Source of the DNA: Chitinophagaceae bacterium
Lineage (GTDB): Bacteria > Bacteroidota > Bacteroidia > Chitinophagales > Chitinophagaceae
Direction of reading: 5' to 3'
Assembly (NCBI GenBank): GCA_947452875.1
Contig: CANGEZ010000002.1
Coordinates: forward strand, 1 to 36,472
DNA length: 36,472 bases
Position 1 is the stretch's first letter, and each line of letters opens with the position of its first letter. The notes under the pieces are model-generated. The model had not been told where the DNA came from, did no database searches, and saw only the letters and a program-made list of their open reading frames with translations. Shown one piece after another: positions 8,863 through 17,245 of the stretch. The position numbers were made by a program, and so were the translations under genes.

Positions 8863-9615
8863 TTATGCTCCTATGATTTTGTTTACTATAAAATAAAGTA
8901 TTGATGGGCATAACAAGCAACCCATGGCTGTATGAAATGTTGCTGTTAAGGCTCCGTAAGGAACGAGTTTGATATCTGTTGCAGCTAGTCCAGCGGATAC
9001 GCCACTTGTAGAACCAACAACACCTCCAAAAATCATTGCGGATTGAGGGTCGCATACACCAAGCCGCTTCGCAAGGAAAGGTGTTGAGATGGTAACAATA
9101 ACAGACTTAATAACGCCTATGGCTATACTAATGGCAATCACTTCGGATGAAGCACCAACTGCTCCACCTGTAATAGGCCCAACAATGAATGTACAGGCAC
9201 CGCCACCGATCGTAGCAAAACTTTTGGCGTCAGTATATCCCATAGCATAACCTATAGATCCTCCAATCACAAATGCGATTACAGTTCCAATCAACAAACA
9301 GAAAATACCAACCAAGCCGGTCTTTTTAATTTCAGAAAAACTCGCGCCCATGGCAGTTGCGACAATAGCAAAATCTCTCATCATGGAACCACCAAGTATA
9401 GCCAATCCTGAAAATGCAGGAACAGATGCCAAACCTTTTTCACCACCACCAAAATAAGCCAATAACAAACCTACACTAATGGCAATTGCAGCACCAGGTA
9501 TTTTATGATTGGTCAATTTTTTGGAGATAATGTAAGACAAATACATCACGACTCCCACAAATAAGAATGCAAATACCAATCCATTTTTATCTAATATTCC
9601 GGCAAGATCTTTCAT
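8863..9615 (-). CDS. madM: Malonate transporter subunit MadM
   Basis: 250 residues, very hydrophobic, with about 8 predicted membrane segments and glycine-rich motifs such as GGGACTFIVGPITGGAVG and GVVGSTSGVSAGLAATD. Length and pattern fit MadM, the larger subunit of the MadLM malonate:cation symporter known from Malonomonas. It lies 8 bp downstream of madL in the usual L-M order. Together the two import malonate across the inner membrane. The neighbours MatB and the malonyl-CoA decarboxylase-like protein support malonate as the substrate. Confidence 0.88.
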   Translation of the reverse strand: MKDLAGILDKNGLVFAFLFVGVVMYLSYIISKKLTNHKIPGAAIAISVGLLLAYFGGGEKGLASVPAFSGLAILGGSMMRDFAIVATAMGASFSEIKKTGLVGIFCLLIGTVIAFVIGGSIGYAMGYTDAKSFATIGGGACTFIVGPITGGAVGASSEVIAISIAIGVIKSVIVTISTPFLAKRLGVCDPQSAMIFGGVVGSTSGVSAGLAATDIKLVPYGALTATFHTAMGCLLCPSILYFIVNKIIGA

Positions 9616-9623
9616 CTTTTATT

Positions 9624-9992
9624 TTATTGTTGAGCTTTATTTTTTACATAACTGATGATCAAAGGCACGGTTGCAAAACATACTACAGTTGCGAATATGC
9701 CAACAAGTAGAGCCACCCAACCTCCCGACATTGCCGCCTTTACATTTTGTGAAGCGGACATCGCAACAACCACAGGAATATACATCGTACTCCAGAATAA
9801 CATCCCACTCTCGGTTTCAGGCTTCAAGATGCCTTTCTTTTTGAAGTAATCATTAAAAAGTATTAAAATCAACATGGCAAAACCGACACCACCTAAATTA
9901 CCACTCATACCCAATGATTTTCCTAGTTGATCGCCCAATACATGACCTACTAAAAAACATCCTGCTAAAATGGCTACTCCATATATTTTCAT
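9624..9992 (-). CDS. madL: Malonate transporter subunit MadL
   Basis: 122 residues with about four hydrophobic segments. It starts MKIYGVAILAGCFLVGHVLGDQLG, and the GxxLGxxLG-like start is characteristic of MadL. MadL and MadM form the two-component malonate carrier; both are required in the characterised system. The gene follows the double-esterase gene by 21 bp and precedes madM by 8 bp on the same strand, so co-transcription is very likely. Confidence 0.87.
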   Translation of the reverse strand: MKIYGVAILAGCFLVGHVLGDQLGKSLGMSGNLGGVGFAMLILILFNDYFKKKGILKPETESGMLFWSTMYIPVVVAMSASQNVKAAMSGGWVALLVGIFATVVCFATVPLIISYVKNKAQQ

Positions 9993-10013
9993 TTGTGTTG
10001 TTTTTTATTTTAA

Positions 10014-11582
10014 TTATTTACCTGTTGTAATTTTATTTACAGATTCTTTGATGGATTTTCCCCATAATTTATATCCTTCGTCATTGTAATGCAATTTATC
10101 ATCGCGATATAATGCAGCATTGGGTTTTCCATCAGCATTTAAAAATTGTTGCCCTGCATCTATATAAAATAAATTCGGTTGTGACGCTGTAAATGTTTTT
10201 ACCAAATTATTCGCCTGTTGAATTTTATCCCACACACTCCATCTTTTTTCGCTTGGCGAAATGGCCAACCATGTTATCGGTGTGGTTGGATATTTTTCAC
10301 GGATGGTTTTTACAATGTATTTATACAATTCCAGAACCTGATCAGGTGATTTGTCTTTTTCTGTTGCCGTGATATCATTTCCTACATAAATGAAAATGGC
10401 TTTGGGTTGATGAGGATATACAATACGCTTGATGTAATAAGAAACGTCTATCAAATTAGAACCGCCAAACCCTCGATGAATGATGTCTTTGTAATCCAAG
10501 TCTATTCTGATATTCTTCCACATTCTGATATAAGAACTTCCTATAAACATAATCGCATTATCAGCATATTTTTCTGCTTTATTCAAACTGTCGAATGTGT
10601 TGATGTCTTTGTCCCAACGAAAAACACCTTCCTCATTTTTACCTTTATTGATTTTGAGTTGGGTGTATAACCAGACCGCCATGGATTGCACACAACTGTC
10701 TTGTTTGGTTTTGTTGTTATCTAGCGTGTGTCCGGTACCGTAGAAAGGACGCCATCCTGTAGCGATTCCCAATGAAAGGCAATGCTGGAAGAGTATGTAA
10801 GGTCCATATTTGAATCCGTGGTAATCATAAGAGCTGTCATAAGGAACGGTCTTGTCTTCTGTTCCTGCAGTATTAAACAAAGGCACATCGCCTTTTTGAA
10901 TCCATTTGTAATCAATCATAGCACCCCATGCATTCATGACACCATTGACTTTGGAAGAATACCCTTCATTACCACTGTTGCCTTCAAGCGTTCCCCATTT
11001 TTTTTGATTAACGGCAGCAGGAATTTCATTTTCGTTCATGTAAGCAATAGCCAAACATGTTTTTGAGCCTGCCGAACTTCCGGTTAAGAATATCTGAGAA
11101 GTATCAATGCCATATTCTTCAGCATGTTTCCTGAAAAAACGAACAGCTGCTCTTCCATCCTGCTGGGCACGATATAAGGCTTCTGCATAATCTTTATTAG
11201 TCTTGGCTTCCTTTCCATCTTCATAACCAGATTTTTCAACACCCAAACGGTAATCTATAGACGCTGTAACATATCCTCTTTTTGCAAAAGAATTGCAAAC
11301 CATCGAACTATAACTACCATTTTTAGAATTGTTTTGAAAACCACCGCCATGTATAAAAATCAACAATGGTCGGTATTTCAAGGTATCTCCTCTGGAAGGA
11401 AAAATGACATCAAGCAATAATTTTTCTTTATCTCCCTTTATATTTATGGCTTCTCCATATTGAACATTGTTTACAGAATCTAAAGATGAAAAAACTTCAT
11501 CTTTAAATCTTTTCTGAGCAATTGTATGATTTGCACAAAAGCAAAACAAAAAAAGTAAAATGGATTTTAAAATCTTCATCAT
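10014..11582 (-). CDS. Secreted two-domain esterase: alpha/beta hydrolase plus SGNH hydrolase
   Basis: 522 residues with an N-terminal signal peptide (about 1-22, ending TIAQ), so periplasmic or exported. Residues about 40-315 are an alpha/beta hydrolase with oxyanion motif FIHGGGFQ, nucleophile motif LTGSSAG, acid region AGTEDKTVPY and a histidine in GTGHTLDN. Residues about 345-515 are a second esterase of the SGNH/GDSL superfamily: FIGSSYIRMW (block I serine), GFGGSNL, YVGNDI (block III GxND) and DKLHYNDEGY (block V DxxH). Both active sites look complete. The start ATG overlaps the matB stop (ATGA), and madL follows, so the esterase lies inside the malonate cassette. This makes removal of malonyl (or acetyl) esters a sensible guess; the actual acyl group is not readable from sequence. 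Confidence 0.85.
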   Translation of the reverse strand: MMKILKSILLFLFCFCANHTIAQKRFKDEVFSSLDSVNNVQYGEAINIKGDKEKLLLDVIFPSRGDTLKYRPLLIFIHGGGFQNNSKNGSYSSMVCNSFAKRGYVTASIDYRLGVEKSGYEDGKEAKTNKDYAEALYRAQQDGRAAVRFFRKHAEEYGIDTSQIFLTGSSAGSKTCLAIAYMNENEIPAAVNQKKWGTLEGNSGNEGYSSKVNGVMNAWGAMIDYKWIQKGDVPLFNTAGTEDKTVPYDSSYDYHGFKYGPYILFQHCLSLGIATGWRPFYGTGHTLDNNKTKQDSCVQSMAVWLYTQLKINKGKNEEGVFRWDKDINTFDSLNKAEKYADNAIMFIGSSYIRMWKNIRIDLDYKDIIHRGFGGSNLIDVSYYIKRIVYPHQPKAIFIYVGNDITATEKDKSPDQVLELYKYIVKTIREKYPTTPITWLAISPSEKRWSVWDKIQQANNLVKTFTASQPNLFYIDAGQQFLNADGKPNAALYRDDKLHYNDEGYKLWGKSIKESVNKITTGK

Positions 11583-13063
11583 GATTCGAATAATTTTTTG
11601 ACATCATTTTTGGTAACCTTACCCATAGCATTTCTTGGCAACTCATCTACAATCAAATATTTCCTTGGAGTTTTATACGCCGCCATTTTTTCTCTGAGCC
11701 ATTTGTTTAATTCATCCGTGTTGATGTTTTCATCTTTATCAACAATGGCTGATACAATCAACTCGCCCCATTCATCATTAGGAATTCCTACAACCGCACA
11801 ATCAGTAATCAATTCATATTTTCTCAGCTCTTCTTCGATTTCCAATGCAGATATTTTATACCCGCCAGATTTGATAATGTCCACTGAATTGCGACCCATG
11901 ATCCTGTAATATCCGTCTTCCACAATCGCTACATCTCCTGTTTTGAACCAACCATCTGCTGTAAATTCTTTTGCAGTGGCTTCTGGTTTTCTCCAATATT
12001 CTTTAAAAACATTTTTGCCGCGCACTAAGATTTCGCCAGATTCTCCAGGTTTAACTTCATGATATTCTTCATTCACCAATTTAACATCTACACCTTCCAA
12101 AGGCTTTCCAATATAACCCGCTCTTCTTTCCTCATGATAGGGATTGCTAATGGCCATTCCGATTTCTGTCATGCCATATCTTTCCAACAACACATGTCCG
12201 CTGATGTTTTTCCATCTTTCCATTACAGAAACTGGCAATGCCGCCGAACCACAAACCATTAATCTGAATTTTGACATACATTCCGTCATTGATTGTTGCT
12301 GCGCCTCAGTTAACGATTCCCAGTAGGTGATGAGTTTGAAATAAATTGTAGGTACTGCCATGAAAACGTTGATGGCTCCTTTTTGAAAAAGTTGGAAGAT
12401 ATGTTCAGCAGAAAATCCGTTTATAAATTCACAAACAGCACCGCTCCATAATGAGCTTGACACCACATTAACGATTCCGTGTACATGATGCAAAGGCAAT
12501 ACGCAAATGGTGTGATCGTTCTGACTCCATTCCCAGGCTTTTACTAAAGTAGAAATCTGCGCTTCGAGATTTTCATGAGTGGTAACCACACCTTTTGGTT
12601 TATTAGTTGTGCCGCTCGTATATAAAATCATGGCGCTTCTTTTGGCATCAATATCAGGTAATGTTTTTGGAGCAACATTGTTTTCATCTCCCAAAACAAT
12701 CAAGCGGATATTTTTTTCAGCAGTAAGGTCTTTCAACAAAGCTTCATACTGAGGTGATACCACAATAATAGAAGCTTCTGTATCTTCAATCACATATTGC
12801 AATGATGGCAACGGATGCGTGAGACACATGGGAACGGTTATACCTCCTGCACGCCAGATGGCCCATTGCACTTTCACATAATCAAAACCAGGGTCTACCA
12901 TAAATCCGATACGCGCTTCATGTAAATCAGCATCAGTTTCGAGCAATAATGATGCAAATTGTTCAGAAGCTTCAAGCAATTGGGCATAACTGTAATCAAC
13001 ACCATTACTGATGATGGCTTTCTTGTTTGTATAACTGATTGCATTGCTGATAATCTCTAACAT
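11579..13063 (-). CDS. matB: Malonyl-CoA synthetase (MatB-type acyl-CoA ligase)
   Basis: 494-residue ANL-superfamily enzyme that would activate imported malonate with ATP and CoA to malonyl-CoA in the cytoplasm. Motifs: P-loop YTSGTTNKPKG (about 148-158), ERYGMTE (294-300) followed by the MatB-like SNPYHEERRAGYIGKPLEG, GWFKTGD (371-377), and the C-terminal AMGK with the catalytic lysine near 482. The arginines after the SNP segment fit the dicarboxylate-binding region known from MatB enzymes. The neighbours strongly support malonate: MadLM and a malonyl-CoA decarboxylase-like protein. The gene follows uxaC by 14 bp and overlaps the esterase start by 4 bp. A methylmalonate preference is possible, since MatB enzymes vary in this. 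Confidence 0.88.
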   Translation of the reverse strand: MLEIISNAISYTNKKAIISNGVDYSYAQLLEASEQFASLLLETDADLHEARIGFMVDPGFDYVKVQWAIWRAGGITVPMCLTHPLPSLQYVIEDTEASIIVVSPQYEALLKDLTAEKNIRLIVLGDENNVAPKTLPDIDAKRSAMILYTSGTTNKPKGVVTTHENLEAQISTLVKAWEWSQNDHTICVLPLHHVHGIVNVVSSSLWSGAVCEFINGFSAEHIFQLFQKGAINVFMAVPTIYFKLITYWESLTEAQQQSMTECMSKFRLMVCGSAALPVSVMERWKNISGHVLLERYGMTEIGMAISNPYHEERRAGYIGKPLEGVDVKLVNEEYHEVKPGESGEILVRGKNVFKEYWRKPEATAKEFTADGWFKTGDVAIVEDGYYRIMGRNSVDIIKSGGYKISALEIEEELRKYELITDCAVVGIPNDEWGELIVSAIVDKDENINTDELNKWLREKMAAYKTPRKYLIVDELPRNAMGKVTKNDVKKLFES

Positions 13064-13077
13064 CTCAATAAATCTTT

Positions 13078-14526
13078 TTAAAAATTAAAATATTCTTTCG
13101 CATTGTGATAGCAAATATTTTGTACAATATTTCCAATCCATTTGGTATCATCGGGCAACAAACCTTTTTCCATTTCGTCGCCAAATAAATTGCATAAAAC
13201 TCTTCTGAAATATTCATGTCTAGAATATGAAAGAAAACTTCTGCTGTCGGTCAACATACCAACAAACGTGCTTACGGTACCCATATTTGATAAAGCGTTC
13301 AATTGCTTTTCAATACCATCTTTCTGATCTAAAAACCACCAGCCCGAACCATATTGCACTTTTCCTTTGGTGATCCCATCATTAAAATTATAACACATTG
13401 CAGCAAACACATCGTTATCTGCAGGATTGATATTGTATAAAATTGTTTTGGCTAATTGACCTTCTTTTTCAAGAGCATTTAAAAAATTTGCTAACGATGA
13501 CGCTTGACTGAAATCCCCAATTGTATCTACTCCCGCATCAGCACCCAATAAACTCAATAACCTTGAGTTGGTATTTCTGAGCGGACCCAAATGAAACTGT
13601 TGTACCCAGCCACGATTGTGATACATTTTGCATAAGGCAAGCAATACTGCACCAGCAAAGTTTCCAGGTGCAGAAAATGATGTAGCATTAGAACCTTGTA
13701 TGAACAATTCGAATTCTTTTTCAAGAGCGGTATTCATTTCAAATTGATCAGGCATTTTTGTTAAGCCATGATCGGAGATACGAGCACCATTTTCATGAAA
13801 ATAATCCATTCGTTTTTCGAGCGCCTCCAGCAATTGAGCAAATGTTGTGATACTCATGTCGGCAGCTTTTTCCAATTGATGGAAATAAGTAATGAAAGCT
13901 TCGCGGTTTCCAATATTGAAAATTTTATCGGGCCTAAAAGAAGGCAAAACATCTATTCCAATGTTATCTGCTTTTATTTTTTTATGATAAACCAAATCAT
14001 CACAAGGGTCGTCGGTTGTACCCACCATTTCTACCTGATAAGAGTTAAGAATGCCTTGAGTAGAATGGGTGTCTTGTTTTAGTATTTCATTGCAATGATT
14101 ATAAATTTTTATTGCATTGTCTTTGTTTAAATATTCATCAATACCAAAACTGTTTTTCAATTCCAATTGCGACCAGTGAAACAAAGGATTGCGAATGGTG
14201 TCCGGAAAACAAGTTGCCCAAGCCATAAATTTCTCTTCATCTGTTGTATCATTTCCAGTTATGAATTTTTCATTTACAGCCAAACCGCGCATGGCTCTCC
14301 ATTTGTAATGATCACCTTTCAGCCAGATTTCGGTAATAGAATCGAATTTTTTATTAGCCGCTATTTGATCAGGGGGTAAATGATTATGGTAATCAATGAT
14401 AGGCATATCTTTTGCAAAGTCGTGATACAACAGTTTTGCTGTTTCATTTTGCAATAAGAAATTATCATTGATAATAGTTCCAGATTTTTTTTGTTTTGTT
14501 CCGTTCGAAAACACAGCATTTTCCAT
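13078..14526 (-). CDS. uxaC: Uronate isomerase
   Basis: 482 residues, close to the usual 470 of UxaC. It isomerises D-glucuronate to D-fructuronate (or D-galacturonate to tagaturonate) in the cytoplasm. The typical opening is present: LLYHDFAKDMPIIDYHNHLP, with the metal-binding HxH as His47 and His49. Further family stretches are KWRAMRG, HWSQLELKNSFG, TTDDPCDDL and the C-terminal RHEYFRRVLCNLFG. It lies 15 bp downstream of uxuA and 14 bp upstream of matB on the same strand. With uxuA and the SDR it makes the glucuronate branch; no altronate genes (uxaA/uxaB) are seen, which favours glucuronate over galacturonate. The N-terminus is about 15 residues longer than in E. coli. Confidence 0.96.
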   Translation of the reverse strand: MENAVFSNGTKQKKSGTIINDNFLLQNETAKLLYHDFAKDMPIIDYHNHLPPDQIAANKKFDSITEIWLKGDHYKWRAMRGLAVNEKFITGNDTTDEEKFMAWATCFPDTIRNPLFHWSQLELKNSFGIDEYLNKDNAIKIYNHCNEILKQDTHSTQGILNSYQVEMVGTTDDPCDDLVYHKKIKADNIGIDVLPSFRPDKIFNIGNREAFITYFHQLEKAADMSITTFAQLLEALEKRMDYFHENGARISDHGLTKMPDQFEMNTALEKEFELFIQGSNATSFSAPGNFAGAVLLALCKMYHNRGWVQQFHLGPLRNTNSRLLSLLGADAGVDTIGDFSQASSLANFLNALEKEGQLAKTILYNINPADNDVFAAMCYNFNDGITKGKVQYGSGWWFLDQKDGIEKQLNALSNMGTVSTFVGMLTDSRSFLSYSRHEYFRRVLCNLFGDEMEKGLLPDDTKWIGNIVQNICYHNAKEYFNF

Positions 14527-14541
14527 GTTTAAATATTTAAA

Positions 14542-15720
14542 TTATTTTGATTCCAAAACATTTCTCATGATTCCCAATTCCAGTCCTCTTAATTCTGCAA
14601 GTCCTCTTAATCTTCCAATGGCGGAATAACCCGGATTGGTTTTCTTTTTCAAATCATCCAACATTTGATGTCCATGATCTGGACGCATAGGAATAGAAAT
14701 ATTTCTGCTTTGCATGATGCTTACTATTTCTTTAATCACAGCATACATATCGGCATCTCCTTCCAGATGATTGTCTTCATAGAAATCACCGAATTCATTT
14801 CTTTTGGTATTTCTCAAATGAATGAAATTGATTCTGTCGCCGAATTGTTTTACCATGGCTGGCAAATCGTTGTCTTCTCTTACACCAAAAGAACCAGTAC
14901 AAAAACAAAGTCCATTATTTAAAGAAGGAACTGCATCAATCAATTGTTGAACATCAGCAGCAGTACTCACTACACGAGGCAAGCCCAATAAAGGATAAGG
15001 AGGATCGTCAGGATGTATCACCATCTTCACGTTGCATTCATCTGCTACAGGTACAATTTCACTTAAGAAATAAATCAAGTGAGCACGAAGTTTTGCTGCA
15101 TCGATTCCATCGTATTTATCCAAAGCTGCCTGAAATTCTTCAATAGAAAAACTCTCTTCGCTGCCAGGCAAACCTTTAATCATATTTTGTTTGAGTAATT
15201 GCTTCTCATTATCATTCATCTCGGAAAATCTTTTTGTTGCTCTTTCTATTTCTTCAGCAGCATAATCAGCAACTGCATTTTTTCTTTTCAAAATAAACAA
15301 ATCGAAAGCCACCACTTCTGCTCTTACATACAATAACGCCAAAGAACGGTCGGGCATTTCATAAGCCAAATTGGTTCTTGTCCAATCCATTACCGGCATA
15401 AAATTGTAAGTAACAATATGGATTCCGCACGCACTTAAATTTCTGATAGATTGTTTATAGTTGTTGATATAAATCTGATAATTTTCAGCATGTGTTTTTA
15501 TCGCTTCATGCACAGGAACACTTTCTACAACCGACCATACCATACCAGCAGCTTCAACTTCGGCTTTTCTTTTTTGTATTTCTTCTGTAGTCCATACTTC
15601 ACCGTTAGGTATATGGTGTAATGCGGTTACAACTCCTGCACATCCCGCCTGTCTAATATCCCACAAGCTCACTGGGTCATTCGGACCATACCAGCGCATG
15701 GTTTGTTGCATTTGGTTCAT
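14542..15720 (-). CDS. uxuA: Mannonate dehydratase
   Basis: 392 residues, the standard length for UxuA (394 in E. coli). It dehydrates D-mannonate to 2-keto-3-deoxy-D-gluconate. The N-terminus MRWYGPNDPVSLWDIRQAG and the following TALHHIPNGEVW are diagnostic; later family stretches include HPDDPPYPLLGLPRVVS, FCTGSFG, FIHLRNTKR and MRPDHGHQML, which carry the metal-binding Cys/His/Asp residues. It is preceded by a 77-bp low-complexity spacer, the largest gap in the minus-strand run, and followed 15 bp later by uxaC. Confidence 0.97.
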   Translation of the reverse strand: MNQMQQTMRWYGPNDPVSLWDIRQAGCAGVVTALHHIPNGEVWTTEEIQKRKAEVEAAGMVWSVVESVPVHEAIKTHAENYQIYINNYKQSIRNLSACGIHIVTYNFMPVMDWTRTNLAYEMPDRSLALLYVRAEVVAFDLFILKRKNAVADYAAEEIERATKRFSEMNDNEKQLLKQNMIKGLPGSEESFSIEEFQAALDKYDGIDAAKLRAHLIYFLSEIVPVADECNVKMVIHPDDPPYPLLGLPRVVSTAADVQQLIDAVPSLNNGLCFCTGSFGVREDNDLPAMVKQFGDRINFIHLRNTKRNEFGDFYEDNHLEGDADMYAVIKEIVSIMQSRNISIPMRPDHGHQMLDDLKKKTNPGYSAIGRLRGLAELRGLELGIMRNVLESK

Positions 15721-15797
15721 AATGTATGTTTGTTGTTTGGTGTTTATTGTTTGGTGTTTTTGAATTTTTACTTTTTACTTTTGAATTTTGAATTGTT
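15721..15797 (-). repeat. Low-complexity repeat spacer before uxuA
   Basis: The largest gap within the minus-strand run consists almost wholly of short repeats. TTGTTTGGTGTTT occurs twice with a 14-bp period (15733-15745 and 15747-15759). It is followed by TTTTTAC repeated, and TTTTGAA repeated. On the transcribed strand this is an A/C-rich, G-free leader, probably unstructured, immediately before the uxuA start. It may aid translation initiation or be a dispersed spacer sequence; I see no promoter. Confidence 0.55.
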
Positions 15798-17243
15798 TTA
15801 CCACTCATCAGTTCGGAACGACGAAGCCGGCAACCCAGCTGTGTTAAACAATTCCCCTTTCACAAAATCTTTCCATGCATACCTTACTGCTATTGGATTT
15901 GGAACCTTTTCACTCCATACATTCAGGGTTCCGTCTGATTGTATTTTTGCGTTTGCTTGATAGAAAATTTTATCCTCGCCGGCTATTTCAAAATTCACGA
16001 GATCATTTCCATAAGTGCTTAAGCCTCTTTCTGCATAATCGAATTTTATGGTGGCAATATTTTTATTAATGAACATTGAATTATAAATTGGACCACAATA
16101 TGAAATTCCTTTATAACCATATGTTTTTGCCAAAGCCCAATACAACAATCGCTGGCTCACTTCTTTTTTATAAGGAGGATGAATAAATGCTTCAGTGCCA
16201 ATGTCTGTAGTGATCGCCATTCCTGAATTAGGAATAATAGCCATGGCTTTCATCTGCGCTTCACGAACTCCTCTTACACTTTTTGTTGTGTCTTTGTTTC
16301 CATAAGGTGCAATTTGTACATAATAAAAAGGCAGGCTATCCTTCGATTGCCAATGCGTTCTCCAGCTCGAAACCATCTTAGGAAGTAGTTTTAAATAACC
16401 TGCCGGATCATAACGATTGGTTTCGCCCTGGTACCAAATAAAACCTTTAATGCCATATCCTGCAAATGGCGCAATCATTCCATTGAATAACGTAGTGGCC
16501 AATTTGTGTTTTTCTTTTGAGGTATCAATCTTGGTAGTATATTCTTTGATATCTTTTGGGAAATCAGTCAAGGATTCAGCATCCATCCAGGTTTGAATTT
16601 TGGTTCCCCCCCAGCTACTAACGATAATGCCTACAGGCACGTTCAGTTTTTTCTGTAACATCGAGCCATACATATAAGCAACCGCACTAAATTCAGAAGC
16701 AACTTCAGTGTTCGACATTTTCCATTCTCCTCCTACAGTATCTACAGGAATTACGTTTGCATTTCTTTTGGTGTCAAAAAGGCGTAGTTGATTGTTATCT
16801 GCTTCCAATAACATTTCATTGGAATTCGCTACCGGCTGATTTTTAAATCCACGCATGGGCATCTCCATATTGGATTGCCCCGAACAGAACCACACTTCCC
16901 CAATCAGTACATTGTTGATGGTAACGGTATCCTTGTCATATATGGTGATGGTATATGGGCCCCCTGCTGTAGGTGTTTTAATAAATGTCCTCCAACTGCC
17001 ACTCCTATCTGATACACAGGCATATTCAAGAATTGGATATTGCTTTGTACCGCCTGTTCTCCATGGACAAGAAATATGAATGATTGAAGAAGGATTGCCA
17101 CTTCCCCATATAGCGACTTGTGTATTCTGCTGTAACACCATGTTATCACTGAACATGGCAGGCATTATGATTTTTGCAAATGAACTGGTTTGTGTCAATG
17201 ACAAAATCAGTATAATGACGATATGATAGTTTCTTTTTTTCAA
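15798..17243 (-). CDS. Sialate O-acetylesterase-like carbohydrate esterase (SASA/SGNH type)
   Basis: 481 residues with a signal peptide (about 1-23, ending SFA). The N-terminal beta domain starts MPAMFSDNMVLQQN, typical for this family. The SGNH-like catalytic domain has WFCSGQSNMEMP (nucleophile Ser124 in GQSN), SSWGGTKIQTW, FIWYQGETN (270-276) and the acid/base pair region ITTDIGTEAFIHPPYKK (Asp347, His355). Such proteins remove O-acetyl groups from diverse glycans, and despite the name few act on sialic acid; some belong to CE20. It starts 2 bp downstream of the GH2 stop and so is part of the operon. With the double esterase it gives three ester-hydrolase active sites in one locus, suggesting a heavily acylated substrate. 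Confidence 0.88.
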   Translation of the reverse strand: MKKRNYHIVIILILSLTQTSSFAKIIMPAMFSDNMVLQQNTQVAIWGSGNPSSIIHISCPWRTGGTKQYPILEYACVSDRSGSWRTFIKTPTAGGPYTITIYDKDTVTINNVLIGEVWFCSGQSNMEMPMRGFKNQPVANSNEMLLEADNNQLRLFDTKRNANVIPVDTVGGEWKMSNTEVASEFSAVAYMYGSMLQKKLNVPVGIIVSSWGGTKIQTWMDAESLTDFPKDIKEYTTKIDTSKEKHKLATTLFNGMIAPFAGYGIKGFIWYQGETNRYDPAGYLKLLPKMVSSWRTHWQSKDSLPFYYVQIAPYGNKDTTKSVRGVREAQMKAMAIIPNSGMAITTDIGTEAFIHPPYKKEVSQRLLYWALAKTYGYKGISYCGPIYNSMFINKNIATIKFDYAERGLSTYGNDLVNFEIAGEDKIFYQANAKIQSDGTLNVWSEKVPNPIAVRYAWKDFVKGELFNTAGLPASSFRTDEW

Positions 17244-17245
17244 TT

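Noticed and set aside
12359..12376. AAAACGTT core within matB as a further LacI operator
   Set aside because: It lies in coding sequence and the flanks do not match the palindrome; such 8-mers are expected by chance.
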